Shown here: positions 54,596-64,000 of the stretch, piece by piece
Layout: the number at the start of each line of letters is the position of its first letter
Numbering within the stretch: position 1 is the stretch's first letter
NCBI GenBank assembly: GCA_937952305.1
Contig: CALFZO010000024.1
Span: 1 to 64,000, forward strand
Reading direction: 5' to 3'
From: an uncultured Anaerolineales bacterium
GTDB lineage: Bacteria; Chloroflexota; Anaerolineae; Anaerolineales; UBA6663
Length of the DNA stretch: 64,000 nucleotides
The notes under the pieces: generated by a model
What the model saw: the letters and a program-made list of their open reading frames with translations, nothing else
Database searches by the model: none
Told to the model about the DNA's origin: nothing
Translations under genes and position numbers: made by a program

Positions 54596-55549
54596 ATGCC
54601 GCCTAACACCAGCGCGCGGCCGGCGGGGGAAGCCAGCCGCGCCGAACTCCTCGCCCGGCTCACCGGCCTGCTGCCGCAGGACGGGCAGGCCGAGCCGCTC
54701 CCCGGCCTGCACTGCTTCCGCGCCTCGGCGCCGACGGCGCTGGCCCACAGCCTGTCGCACCTGGCCCTCTGCGTGGTGGCTCAGGGCCGCAAGGTGATCT
54801 TCCTGGGCGACCACCGTTATCCCTACGACCCGGCGCACTATCTGCTCACCACCGCGGCCTTGCCGATCGTGAGCCGCGTGGACGTCGCCTCGGCGGCCAA
54901 GCCGTACCTCAGCCTGCGCCTGGACCTGGACCCCGCCGTCGTCGCCTCCGTCCTGGTGGAGGCCGGCCACCTGCCGCCGCACCGCCCGGCGCAGGTGCGC
55001 GCCTTTGACGTCAGCCGCCTCGACGACAGCCTGCTGGACGCGGTGGTGCGGCTCGTCCGGCTCAGCAACCGCCCCGGCGAGAGCCGTTTCCTGGCGCCAC
55101 TGATCACGCGCGAGATCGTCTATCGGCTGCTGCTGGGTGAACAGGGTGACCGGCTCCGGCACATCGCGGCCCTGCACGGGCGGACCTTCCGCCTGGCCCG
55201 GGTCATCGAGCGGCTGCGCCAGGAGTTCGACCAGCCGCTGCACATCGACCGCCTCGCCCACGAACTCGGGATGAGCGTCTCCGGATTCCATCATCACTTC
55301 AAAGCGGTCACGGCCCTGAGCCCGCTGCAGTTCCAGAAGCGCCTGCGTCTGCAGGAGGCCCGCCGCCTCATGCTGGGGCAGGGCCTGGACGCGCTGCGCG
55401 CCGCCCACCAGGTGGGCTACCACGATGCCTCCCACTTCACCCGGGACTACAAGAACCTCTTCGGCCTGCCGCCGCTGCGCGATATCGAACGGCTGCGGAA
55501 CGGCGCGCGCGCCAAGGGACGGGCGGGCGCAGTCGGGGAAATACCCTGA
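54596..55549 (+). CDS. AraC-family regulator, YqhC-like (AraC_N domain)
   Basis: 317 residues. Start ATG 54596, with AAGGAGA at about 54586-54592. The N-terminal domain (about 20-190) has LALCVVAQGRKVIFLGDHRYPYDPAHYLL, the mark of the AraC_N family that includes YqhC. The C-terminal helix-turn-helix pair (about 215-300) reads HIDRLAHELGMSVSGFHHHFKAVT and AHQVGYHDASHFTRDYKNLFG. It probably activates the divergent aldo/keto reductase gene in response to aldehyde or electrophile stress. A TATAAT at 54519-54524 lies 71 bases upstream. Confidence 0.9.
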   Translation: MPPNTSARPAGEASRAELLARLTGLLPQDGQAEPLPGLHCFRASAPTALAHSLSHLALCVVAQGRKVIFLGDHRYPYDPAHYLLTTAALPIVSRVDVASAAKPYLSLRLDLDPAVVASVLVEAGHLPPHRPAQVRAFDVSRLDDSLLDAVVRLVRLSNRPGESRFLAPLITREIVYRLLLGEQGDRLRHIAALHGRTFRLARVIERLRQEFDQPLHIDRLAHELGMSVSGFHHHFKAVTALSPLQFQKRLRLQEARRLMLGQGLDALRAAHQVGYHDASHFTRDYKNLFGLPPLRDIERLRNGARAKGRAGAVGEIP

Positions 55550-55757
55550 CCAGCGTCCTCGGGCCGCACCCTGAAGCCGCCGCCCGCCGAGCGGCGCCTC
55601 GGCCGGTCTTCGGGCTTTTCGGCATACCGGTGCGCCGGGGCGCCCGCAGCGCAGCCCAGAAACTCAGCCAATTCGCGCGGGAGCCGAGGCCGCGCCTCTG
55701 CGCCGATCATTCCGGTGGACGCGCACCGGCCTGGCGCGCTTTTGCCGCAAGGCCGCG
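55550..55757. other. Spacer with no recognised gene
   Basis: Part of a 315-base gap between the AraC gene and the DUF3105 gene. No RNA, repeat or protein-coding sequence was recognised; the only supported signal is the -10 box at its right end. Confidence 0.4.
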
Positions 55758-55766
55758 TGCTATAAT
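55758..55766 (+). promoter_or_regulatory. Extended -10 promoter of the DUF3105 gene
   Basis: TG, one base, then a perfect TATAAT at 55761-55766, about 98 bases before the start. No -35 box, as at rpsO. Confidence 0.55.
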
Positions 55767-55864
55767 CCCGGCGATGCTTTGGCATCCGCCCCGTCACCTG
55801 CCTCTTCCGGCACCCGCTCGGCGGGAGGCGCACCGGGCGATCCTCACAATGGTTGGAGGCCGGG

Positions 55865-56458
55865 TTGAATAAGAAAGAGAACGTGAAGGCGAGCCGGCGC
55901 GAGCAACGGCGCGCGGAGCGTCGGCGCACGTCGCTGTTCTGGAACGCCCTTATCCTCGGGATCCTGGGCGTCGCCGCGCTCTTGGTGGTGGTCTACATCG
56001 TGGCCAATCTGCGCCCCGGTCCGCTGGCGGGCGAGGAGATCATCCTCGACGAGGGCCGCGGCGAGGTGCCGGTGGGCACTCCGCTGACTTTCCAGAACTA
56101 CCCGCCGTCGTCGGGCACTCATTATGACACCGGCGCCGCCTGGGGGTTCGCGGCCGAACCAGTCGCCGAGGGCTACTACCTCAACAACCTGGCGCGCGGC
56201 GGTGTCGTGGTGCTGTACGAGTGTGCCGAGGACTGCGCAACGCTCGAGGCAGATCTGAAGACCTTCCTGGAGAAGGCCCCGAAAGACACGCAGTTCAACA
56301 CGGTCAAGGTCGTTGTCAGCCGTTATGAGCGGGAACTGCCGGCGCCGATCGTGGCCCTGGCCTGGGGGCATCAGCTGAAGCTGTCGAGCTACGCCGAGGC
56401 GACGCTGCTGACGTGGTACAAGCGCTTTGTCAATCAGGGCCCGGCTAACGGGCCGTAA
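55865..56458 (+). CDS. DUF3105 membrane-anchored protein
   Basis: 197 residues from TTG 55865, with GGAGG at 55855-55859; another TTG at 55853 lies before that site. A highly basic N-terminus (SRREQRRAERRRT) precedes one membrane helix (about 25-48). The extracytoplasmic part is a DUF3105 domain: FQNYPPSSGTHYDTGAAWGF (about 78-97), GYYLNNLARGGVVVLYECAEDC, VVVSRYERELPAPIVALAWG. The conserved P-P-x-S-G-x-H-Y and H/Y residues suggest a ligand or metal site, but the function is unknown. Confidence 0.85.
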   Translation: MNKKENVKASRREQRRAERRRTSLFWNALILGILGVAALLVVVYIVANLRPGPLAGEEIILDEGRGEVPVGTPLTFQNYPPSSGTHYDTGAAWGFAAEPVAEGYYLNNLARGGVVVLYECAEDCATLEADLKTFLEKAPKDTQFNTVKVVVSRYERELPAPIVALAWGHQLKLSSYAEATLLTWYKRFVNQGPANGP

Positions 56459-56555
56459 GCGCGGCGCCAGCGGTCAGCACCTCGGCGCCGCCGGCTGAAC
56501 GCCGCGCCGGCCCGCCGGTCCCTGCTCCGTCGCCGAAACGCCCCAATAGGTGGCC

Positions 56556-57602
56556 ATGACTTCAGACACCGGTGAGGCCCGCCAACTAGCCGCGATCCTG
56601 CGCTCGGTCGCCGAGGCCATTATCGCCGTCGCGCCGGGCGGCCAGATCACGCTCGCCAACCCGGCGGCGGCGCGGCTGTTCGAGTTGGAGGCGCCCCAAC
56701 TGATCGACCGGTCGCTGGCCAGCCTCCACCCCACCCTGGGCACCTGGCTCGACCGCGCCCGCTCCGAACCCGCCGACGGCCCCCTGGTCTTCAGCCTGGA
56801 GCTCCGCTCCGGCCACTTCTTTGCAGCCACGCTTTCGCCGGTGCGCGGCGAGGCCGAGCCGGTTACCGGCTGGGTGTTGGTGCTCCAGGAAGTCACCCAC
56901 CTGAAGAAGGCCGAGGAGTGGAAAACCGAGGCCATCCAGGCCGCCACCCACGACCTGCGCAACCCGCTGAACCTGATGAACGGCGCGCTCAATCTGCTGC
57001 GCGATTCTCTGCGCGAGCCCACGCCCGAGCAGCGCGAATGCGTGGCCATGCTGCGCTCCGGGCTTGACCGCATGGGCGGCCTGGTGGAACAGGTGCTGAA
57101 CCTGGACCAGGTCGGGCGGAGCGACCCGCACCTGGCCGGCATCGACCTCGCTCACGTGGCTCAGCAGGTAGCCGACGAATTCCGGTTGGCGGCCCAGGAC
57201 AAGGGCATTGATCTGAGCTTCGAGGGCCAGACCGCCACCGGGCGCGTCCTGGGCGATGAGAGCTGGCTGCATCGGGCCGTCGCCAATCTGGTGAGCAACG
57301 CTCTCAAGTACACGCCGCGCGGCGGGCGCGTGCGCGTGCGCTACTCCGAGAACGGCGGCCAGGCTCTCTGTGAAGTCAGCGACACCGGCGCCGGCATCCC
57401 GGCCTCGGCCCAGGCGCGGCTGTTCGAGCGCTTCTACCGCGTGCCAGGCGAAGCGACCCGGCGCAGCCCCGGCACCGGCCTGGGGTTGGCGATCGTCAAA
57501 GCCATCGTCGAACGCCACTCCGGGCGCGTGTGGGTGTCTAGCGAGGAAAACAAAGGCAGCACGTTTGCCTTCGCGGTGCCGCTGACCACTGGCGCGCGCT
57601 AA
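56556..57602 (+). CDS. PAS-domain sensor histidine kinase (orphan)
   Basis: 348 residues from ATG 56556 (a GTG two codons upstream is also possible). A PAS domain at about 10-120 (AILRSVAEAIIAVAPGGQITLANPAAARLFEL) is followed by HisKA with phospho-acceptor H132 in AATHDLRNPLN. The ATPase domain (about 235-345) has N-box LVSNALKYTPRGG, G1 VSDTGAGIP, the F-box and G2 GTGLGLAIVKAI, all intact. No membrane helix, so a cytosolic sensor. No response regulator gene lies within the window on either side. Confidence 0.92.
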   Translation: MTSDTGEARQLAAILRSVAEAIIAVAPGGQITLANPAAARLFELEAPQLIDRSLASLHPTLGTWLDRARSEPADGPLVFSLELRSGHFFAATLSPVRGEAEPVTGWVLVLQEVTHLKKAEEWKTEAIQAATHDLRNPLNLMNGALNLLRDSLREPTPEQRECVAMLRSGLDRMGGLVEQVLNLDQVGRSDPHLAGIDLAHVAQQVADEFRLAAQDKGIDLSFEGQTATGRVLGDESWLHRAVANLVSNALKYTPRGGRVRVRYSENGGQALCEVSDTGAGIPASAQARLFERFYRVPGEATRRSPGTGLGLAIVKAIVERHSGRVWVSSEENKGSTFAFAVPLTTGAR

Positions 57603-57772
57603 AGGACTCCAGCATTCGCGCAGCCTCAGGCGCCCCTCCACTGCGCCGCCCAGCGGCCCCGCTCGGGGTACCGGCCCCTTCAATGACCAATTGAGCTTTC
57701 GGGGAATCCGCCCATTCGCCACGGACGAGCGGCCGCCGTTGCCCCGTTCTTTTGAACTTCAAGGACGTGGTG

Positions 57773-59023
57773 CTAGGGGAGGACGGTCCAGGGGTTGACG
57801 AAAACCCCGTTGAAGCGCAGTTCGAAGTGCAGGTGCGGGCCCGAGGCGCGGCCCGTGCTGCCCGCCAGGCCGATGATCTCGCCCTGGGTCACGCTCTGAC
57901 CGCAGGCCACGTTCCACTGGCTGAGGTGGGCGTAGACGCTCTCCCAGCCGTTGCCGTGGTCGATCACCACCAGATTGCCGTAACCCCAATCGTTCCAGCC
58001 CGCATACGTCACCACGCCGTGATCGGCGGCGAAGAGCGGCGCGCCCGTGCCGGCGCGGATATCCAGGCCGCGGTGGATGAACGAGTAGTCGTACCCGGAC
58101 AGGGTGCGCGCCTCGGCCGGCCAGACAAAGACGCCGCTGCCCAGGATGCCGGTATAGCCGCCCGGGCACTGCCCGAAGTTGCTGGCCGCGCGGGCGCTGG
58201 CCCGCGCCGTGCGCGGCAGGCTCGGCAGCACCCAGGCCTGGAGTTCGCGCGTCCCGCCCGGCACCACCAGCGCCGTGCCGGTCTGCAAAGCCGGCTGCTG
58301 CGGGTCCAGCTGGTTGCCGGGCCAATCCAGGATCGCCTGCGCCGGGACCCCGTAGAACTGGGCGATCTGCTCCACTGTGTTGCCGGCGGTCACAGCGTGA
58401 TAGGTGCCGTCGACGGGCAGGATGGTCAGCACCTGGCCCGGCCGCAGCAGGTGGGGGTCATCCTTCAGCGTGAAGTAGTTGCCCCACAGGATCGTCTCCG
58501 GCTTGAGGTTGAAACCTTCGGCGATGCCGAAGAGCGTGTCGCCGGACTGCACAGTGTAGGTGATGACGTCGGTCCGGCCGCGCGTGGGGATGAGGGTGTG
58601 CGGGTCGGCGGCGCGCGCGAGGGCCGTGTTGTCCAGCACCACCGGCCCGAAAACCGGCGGCGCGGCGGCCCCGGCGCTGGCCGGCGCCGAGACCACGGCC
58701 TCCACCGGCGCAGAGACGGTGGGCGTGGGCGCGGCGGCCCCGGCGCTGGCCGGCGCCGAGACCACGGCCTCCACCGGCGCAGAGACGGTGGGCGTGGGCG
58801 CTGCGGCCGCCCGCGCCACGGCGATGGGCGCGGTCAGGTCGCTCAACACCGGCAGCCGCAACCGGCTGACGGCCATGACCCCTAGGATCAGGACCAACAG
58901 CAGCGCGTGCGAGACGTAGCGCAACACGGCTTCGCGCCAGCCGGCCGCGACCATGTCGGCCCAGATGCGGGCCAGCGCCGACGGAGGCTTGGAGGCCGCG
59001 CTGCGGGAAGGTTTAGGCGTCAT
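57773..59023 (-). CDS. Membrane-anchored LysM-M23 peptidoglycan hydrolase-like protein
   Basis: 416 residues. A single N-terminal membrane helix (about 35-55) follows a basic cytoplasmic part. A Pro/Thr/Ala linker holds a perfect 23-residue tandem duplication (PTVSAPVEAVVSAPASAGA unit). Two LysM domains follow, at about 153-200 (YTVQSGDTLFGIAEGFNL) and 208-252 (HAVTAGNTVEQIAQFYGV). The C-terminal M23 domain has Zn ligands in FIHRGLDIRAG and GPHLHFEL, with YAHLSQWN. All M23 ligands are kept, so it could cleave cross-links. It is a paralogue of the gene at 59058, 34 bases upstream in the same direction. Confidence 0.9.
   Translation of the reverse strand: MTPKPSRSAASKPPSALARIWADMVAAGWREAVLRYVSHALLLVLILGVMAVSRLRLPVLSDLTAPIAVARAAAAPTPTVSAPVEAVVSAPASAGAAAPTPTVSAPVEAVVSAPASAGAAAPPVFGPVVLDNTALARAADPHTLIPTRGRTDVITYTVQSGDTLFGIAEGFNLKPETILWGNYFTLKDDPHLLRPGQVLTILPVDGTYHAVTAGNTVEQIAQFYGVPAQAILDWPGNQLDPQQPALQTGTALVVPGGTRELQAWVLPSLPRTARASARAASNFGQCPGGYTGILGSGVFVWPAEARTLSGYDYSFIHRGLDIRAGTGAPLFAADHGVVTYAGWNDWGYGNLVVIDHGNGWESVYAHLSQWNVACGQSVTQGEIIGLAGSTGRASGPHLHFELRFNGVFVNPWTVLP
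58662..58799. repeat. Perfect 69-bp tandem duplication
   Basis: Two identical 69-base units at 58662-58730 and 58731-58799, inside the linker of the LysM-M23 gene at 57773. The length is a multiple of three, so the frame is kept and 23 residues are duplicated. Perfect identity, even at third codon positions, indicates a recent event. Confidence 0.9.
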
Positions 59024-59057
59024 CGTTCCGGTCGACCGGCGGCCCGGCGGCGGGGCA

Positions 59058-60182
59058 TCAGGGCAAATACAGCCACGGGTTCACGCGCCCGTACTGGTCG
59101 CTGCGCATCTCAAAGTGCAGGTGCGCGCCGGAGGAGTTGCCGGTGCTGCCCGCCAGGCCGATGAGCTGGCCCTGGTAGATCGTGGCCCCACAGCCCAGGT
59201 TGATCTGGCTCAGGTGCGCGTACGCGGTCTGCCAGCCGTTGCCGTGGTCGATGATGATCAGGTTGCCGTAGCCGCGCGTGCTCCAGCCGGAGAAGACCAC
59301 CACCCCGGTGTCGGACGCGTACAGCGGCGCGCCCATGCCAGCGGCGATGTCCAGGCCGGGGTGGGTGTTGGGGCTGTAATCCCAGCCCGAGAGGTAATGG
59401 TTGTTGGCGGGCCAAACGAAGGTGTAGGTGCCCGTGGGGCCGGAGTAGTTGCCCGCGCACGAGCCCGGCTCACTGCTGCTGCCCGGGCCTCGGCTGGCGG
59501 CCGTCCGGGCGGCTACCGGCAAGGACCACGTAATCGAGTCACGCCAGCCGCCCGGGATGATGACGGGCTGGCCGTCGGCGATGGCCGGCTCGTTGGGGTC
59601 CATATCGTTGCCGGCGTAGCGCACAATATCCTCGACCGTGCTGTGAAAGGCCGTGGCGATCTTGTCCAGCGTGTCGCCGGCCTGCACAATCCGCAGGGCG
59701 CCATCGACGGGCAGGATGTTCAGCTCCTTGCCGGGCACCAGCAAGTTGACGTTTTCAACCAGCTCGGGGTTGCCCCACAGGATCGTGTCAGGCTTCAGGT
59801 TGTACTTGGCGGCGATGCCGAAGATCGTGTCGCCCTTTTGGACAACATATTTCTCGATGGTCGCCCGCGCCCGCGTGGGGATGTTGGTATCCAGGTTCGC
59901 GAGGCGCGTGACGAGGGCGGGCTCCGGCAGGGCGGCTGGCAAGGGCTCAAACGTGGGCAGGCCCGCCGGGGGCGGTGTCTGGGTGGCGGCCGGCGCCTGG
60001 AGCAGCGGCGCGGTGGCCTCCGCCCCCGGCACATCCAGGCGCGCAATCCACACGGCGGCCAGGATCAGGACCAGCGTCAGGACGTGAGACGCCAGGCGCA
60101 GCCAAGTCTCAGGTGAGGCCATCCGCCGCAGCCAGGCCGCCGGATCAATACGATCCGGTGTCTTGTGTGATGGTGTCGACAA
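59058..60182 (-). CDS. Membrane-anchored LysM-M23 protein, paralogue
   Basis: 374 residues with the same layout as the 57773 protein: basic start, one membrane helix (about 30-48), linker, two LysM domains at about 110-155 (YVVQKGDTIFGIAAKYNL) and 165-210 (RIVQAGDTLDKIATAFHS), then an M23 domain (HPGLDIAAG, YAHLSQIN, GAHLHFEM). The M23 zinc ligands are present. The linker is shorter and lacks the 23-residue duplication. The two genes probably arose by tandem gene duplication; the sequences have diverged considerably, so it is old. Confidence 0.9.
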   Translation of the reverse strand: MSTPSHKTPDRIDPAAWLRRMASPETWLRLASHVLTLVLILAAVWIARLDVPGAEATAPLLQAPAATQTPPPAGLPTFEPLPAALPEPALVTRLANLDTNIPTRARATIEKYVVQKGDTIFGIAAKYNLKPDTILWGNPELVENVNLLVPGKELNILPVDGALRIVQAGDTLDKIATAFHSTVEDIVRYAGNDMDPNEPAIADGQPVIIPGGWRDSITWSLPVAARTAASRGPGSSSEPGSCAGNYSGPTGTYTFVWPANNHYLSGWDYSPNTHPGLDIAAGMGAPLYASDTGVVVFSGWSTRGYGNLIIIDHGNGWQTAYAHLSQINLGCGATIYQGQLIGLAGSTGNSSGAHLHFEMRSDQYGRVNPWLYLP

Positions 60183-60261
60183 AAAAGGGCTCCCTCCCCC
60201 ACCGCGAAAAGTCTATCAGCCGGCGAGGACGGGCGTCAAGCGCACATAAAGACCGAGGTTG

Positions 60262-60291
60262 TTGGCTTGCGCCTACAGATTCGGCTACAAT
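60262..60291 (+). promoter_or_regulatory. Possible promoter of glgA
   Basis: TTGGCT at 60262-60267, an 18-base spacer and TACAAT at 60286-60291, 32 bases before the glgA ATG and divergent from the LysM-M23 gene. Confidence 0.4.
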
Positions 60292-60323
60292 CCCCGCACG
60301 ATCTCTCCACTCGGAAAAACACC

Positions 60324-61772
<1,449 letters not shown>

Positions 61773-61795
61773 TGAGGCAGCCGACCTGAACCCGG

Positions 61796-63040
61796 TCAGC
61801 GCGCGTCCGCCGGCGGTTCAGCCGCCCGGGCGCCGACCAGCCAGGCCAACGCCGGCCACAAAGCCACGGCCGCGGCCACGATGGCGGCCGCCACCGACAC
61901 GCGGGTGGCCAATACGCCGAGCAGCAGCCCGCCGGCCAGCTGGCCGGCCGCCGCCACCTGGCCGCGCAGGGAAAGCCCGGTGGCGCGTACGGCCGCCGGC
62001 AGCCGCCGATTGAGCCAGATCTCGGTCAGCGGCGTCGTGGCGGCGCTGAAGAGCACGCTGGCCCAGAACGCCGCCAACGCCACTGAAAAATCACCAGTCA
62101 GCCCAAAGATCAAAACGGCCGCGCTGGTCAGCCCTGTGGACACGCCCAGGAGCGGCCCGAGCGGCTGGTGCCCGCCCCGCCTGAGCCAGCGGGTGGTGGC
62201 CTCCACGGCGGCCAGGCTGCCCAGCATGGCGCCCAGGTTGAACAGGCTGAACCACGCCACCGGCTGGAGGCCGGCCAGCGGCGGGAAGGCGTAGCCGCGC
62301 AGGAAGTGCGCCTCCCAGAAGCGGTCGATCCCTTCGCCGAAAATCCCCCAGAACAACGCCACCCCTAAGACCGTCAGCAGCGCCGGCTGAGCCCGCACCA
62401 CGCCGAGGCCCGCGCGCAGCGTGCCGGCCAGCGCCGCGGCCGGGTGGGGGTCCCGCGCCGCCGGGCGGAAGCCCTGCTCAGGCATCGCCGCCGCCAAAAC
62501 AACCGCCAGCCCCATCAGCAACACCCCACCCAACAGGATCGGCAGACCCACGTAGATCGAAGCCAGCCCCGCACTCAGCCCATTGCCGGCCAGGCCGCCC
62601 AGCTGCCCGGCCTGCGCGCCGCGCAGAAGCGCCGCTGACGCCTGCGCCTCGCCGACCTCGTCCGTGATCCAGGCGGTGAGGGCGCCGCTGAGAAAGGTCT
62701 GGCCCAGGCCGCGCACGACCTGGGCCAGCAGGATCACTTCAAAGCGCGGCAGCGCGCCCTCCAGCGCGAAGCCGGCTCCCGTCAGCAGCACACCCAGCAC
62801 CACCGACAGGCGCCGGCTGTACGTGTCGGCGACGACGCCCGTGGGCACCTCGCCCAGCAGCACCGTGGCTTGCAGTACCGCACCGACGATGGCCAGCTGC
62901 AGCGGGCTCATCCCGACCACGGTCAGGTAATAGACCGAGAGCATCGGGAACGCCATCAGCTGGAAGCACCAGCTGGCGGCGTTGAGGCCGACGTAGAGTG
63001 GATAAGCCGGCAGGCGCCGCCAGCGCGCGGACACGTTCAC
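61796..63040 (-). CDS. MFS transporter
   Basis: 414 residues from GTG 63040; the frame is open to 63226 but that part shadows the neighbouring GNAT gene. Twelve membrane helices in two bundles. The loop between helices 2 and 3 reads GEVPTGVVADTYSRRLSVVLG, the MFS signature G-x-x-x-D-x-x-x-R-R. The substrate is not predictable; closest in style to the unassigned drug/metabolite exporters. The start lies 34 bases after the stop of the GNAT gene, which is likely in the same transcript. Confidence 0.85.
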   Translation of the reverse strand: MNVSARWRRLPAYPLYVGLNAASWCFQLMAFPMLSVYYLTVVGMSPLQLAIVGAVLQATVLLGEVPTGVVADTYSRRLSVVLGVLLTGAGFALEGALPRFEVILLAQVVRGLGQTFLSGALTAWITDEVGEAQASAALLRGAQAGQLGGLAGNGLSAGLASIYVGLPILLGGVLLMGLAVVLAAAMPEQGFRPAARDPHPAAALAGTLRAGLGVVRAQPALLTVLGVALFWGIFGEGIDRFWEAHFLRGYAFPPLAGLQPVAWFSLFNLGAMLGSLAAVEATTRWLRRGGHQPLGPLLGVSTGLTSAAVLIFGLTGDFSVALAAFWASVLFSAATTPLTEIWLNRRLPAAVRATGLSLRGQVAAAGQLAGGLLLGVLATRVSVAAAIVAAAVALWPALAWLVGARAAEPPADAR

Positions 63041-63074
63041 GCCTGGCCGCAGGCCGCTCGGCCGCAGGCCGCGC

Positions 63075-64000
63075 TCACCGAACCGGTTTGGCCACGGCGA
63101 TAAAGCGCCGAACGGAAGTGAAGCCCAGGCGCTCGTAGATGCCCAGCGCGCCGGTGGGGTTCTGCGCGTCCACGCCCAGGAAGGCCTCGTCCAGGCCCTC
63201 GGCCCGGAACAGCCGCAGCGCCTCACACATCAGGGCCGCGGCCAGGCCGCGCTTGCGCCACGGCCGGCGCGTGCCGACCTTGTCCAGGTAGCCAAACGGC
63301 CGGGAGTCGGCGGAGAGCCCGTCGGTCATCACCCGGTTGAGGGTGTAGGCCGCCACCTGGTCGCCGTCCAGGGCGACGAGCGTCAGGTCCGGCCGGAAAC
63401 CGGGATGGCCGATGATCAGGTCGCGCCAGTCGGCGGGCGTCTCGGCCTCGTAACCCCAGTGGTCGGCGAAGGCCTCGTTGTGCGCCTGGAAAAGGGCCTG
63501 ATCCAGGTCCGGGCCGTAGCGCCGCAAGGTAAAGCCGGCGGGCAGCACCGCCGACGGCAGCGGTTCACGCAGGTCGCGGCGCATGCGGTAGAAGTAGCGG
63601 ATCGGCTGGAAGCCGCGGCGCTCGAACAGCTCGAGCTCGTGGGTCACGTAGTCCGGCGCCGAGCTGCGCAGCGAGCGGGCCAGACCGGGCGGGGCCGCGC
63701 TCAGCCGTTCCGTGGCGCGCGCCTCCACCCAATCGAGCAGCGCGTCTTCCAGGCCGTGGCCGCGATGGGCCGGGTGGATGTCGAAGCGCAGCCAGGCGAC
63801 GGCTTCGTGCTCGGGTTCCGGATGGGCGTAACAGCGGACATGTCCGGCCAGGCTCCCATCCGGGGCCAGCACAACCCGGGCATCGGCCGCCGGGTCCGAC
63901 CACGGGTCGACAAAACCGGTCTCCAGGTCGGCCAGCGTCTCGACGCGTTCCAACTGGTCGGCGGCGGCGATGGCCAGAACCAGCGTGTGCAGCGCCGGCA
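63075..64000 (-). CDS. Tandem GNAT acetyltransferase, 5' end beyond the window
   Basis: The frame stays open to base 64000 with family-like sequence (LHTLVLAIAAADQLERVE), so the true start is outside; the TTG at 63953 is internal. Two GNAT folds are seen. The N-terminal one (about the first 150 residues shown) has FDIHPAHRGHGLEDALLDWV as the acetyl-CoA loop. The C-terminal one has GTRRPWRKRGLAAALMCEALRLF and then NPTGALGIYERLGF. The second site looks intact, the first weaker. Mycothiol-synthase-like double GNAT proteins have this shape, but no specific match is claimed. Confidence 0.82.
   Translation of the reverse strand, partial: PALHTLVLAIAAADQLERVETLADLETGFVDPWSDPAADARVVLAPDGSLAGHVRCYAHPEPEHEAVAWLRFDIHPAHRGHGLEDALLDWVEARATERLSAAPPGLARSLRSSAPDYVTHELELFERRGFQPIRYFYRMRRDLREPLPSAVLPAGFTLRRYGPDLDQALFQAHNEAFADHWGYEAETPADWRDLIIGHPGFRPDLTLVALDGDQVAAYTLNRVMTDGLSADSRPFGYLDKVGTRRPWRKRGLAAALMCEALRLFRAEGLDEAFLGVDAQNPTGALGIYERLGFTSVRRFIAVAKPVR

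Noticed and set aside
63041..63226. Longer N-terminus for the MFS transporter
   Set aside because: That part lies over the end of the GNAT gene and has no membrane-protein character; the first helix begins soon after GTG 63040.

Overview
The window reads as chromosomal DNA from a GC-rich bacterium, most likely a member of the Chloroflexota (Anaerolineae/Caldilineae-like). This is inferred from gene content, not from a marker tree. The pointers are secreted LysM proteins with Thr/Pro-rich linkers, lipoproteins with TPT-type linkers, GT39 and YfhO-like giant membrane proteins, a LacI-controlled family 5 sugar-oligomer importer, and the rpsO-pnp pair. No phage, insertion sequence, integrase or CRISPR array is visible. 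Genes are densely packed and often overlap by 1-17 bases. Many long antisense reading frames are GC-bias shadows and were left out.

Bases 1-4453: the 3' end of a phosphotriesterase-family hydrolase, an AraC regulator, a two-module ferritin-like protein of unknown role, a TIM-barrel sugar isomerase/epimerase and a KDPG-type aldolase. This looks like a small sugar-acid or lactone catabolic locus. Bases 4454-7777: a repeat-bearing spacer, then rpsO and pnp, each with its own promoter and terminator. Bases 7778-10210: a transsulfuration-type PLP enzyme and an acyl-CoA dehydrogenase on the minus strand. Bases 10338-14961: an AI-2E-type membrane protein, a GNAT enzyme, two small unknown proteins and two methyltransferase-like proteins in one run. 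Bases 14936-17896: a C39/LysM protein, a membrane protein, a phosphoribosyltransferase and an ACT-domain protein.

Bases 17974-22205 are the most unusual part: a tight six-gene run with a small membrane protein, GTP cyclohydrolase II, a stand-alone RibD-type reductase, a zinc-less MDR dehydrogenase, a 6-pyruvoyl-tetrahydropterin-synthase-like protein that has lost its catalytic triad, and a GT4 glycosyltransferase. I propose a GTP-derived, glycosylated pterin- or pyrimidine-like product. Downstream are kbl, a GAF-GAF adenylate cyclase, a metallo-beta-lactamase-fold hydrolase and a beta-propeller lipoprotein.

Bases 27227-35501 (minus strand): a cell-surface locus with a GT39 glycosyltransferase, two secreted LysM proteins that share an unassigned N-terminal domain, and a YfhO/PTPS-related giant membrane protein. 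Bases 35586-35982: a three-tRNA operon (Ser-UGA, Ser-GCU, Arg-GCG) with a clear promoter and terminator. Bases 36257-51830: a LacI-controlled saccharide locus (promoter with palindromic operator, LacI regulator, family 5 binding protein, two permeases, two ATPases, a YdjC/ChbG-type deacetylase, a GH2 beta-mannosidase and two GH3 enzymes), probably for beta-mannosides and beta-glucosides. Bases 52070-57602: an EamA transporter, a DUF2255 protein, an aldo/keto reductase with a divergent AraC regulator, a DUF3105 protein and an orphan histidine kinase. Bases 57773-64000: two paralogous LysM-M23 proteins, glycogen synthase, an MFS transporter and a GNAT protein cut by the window end.
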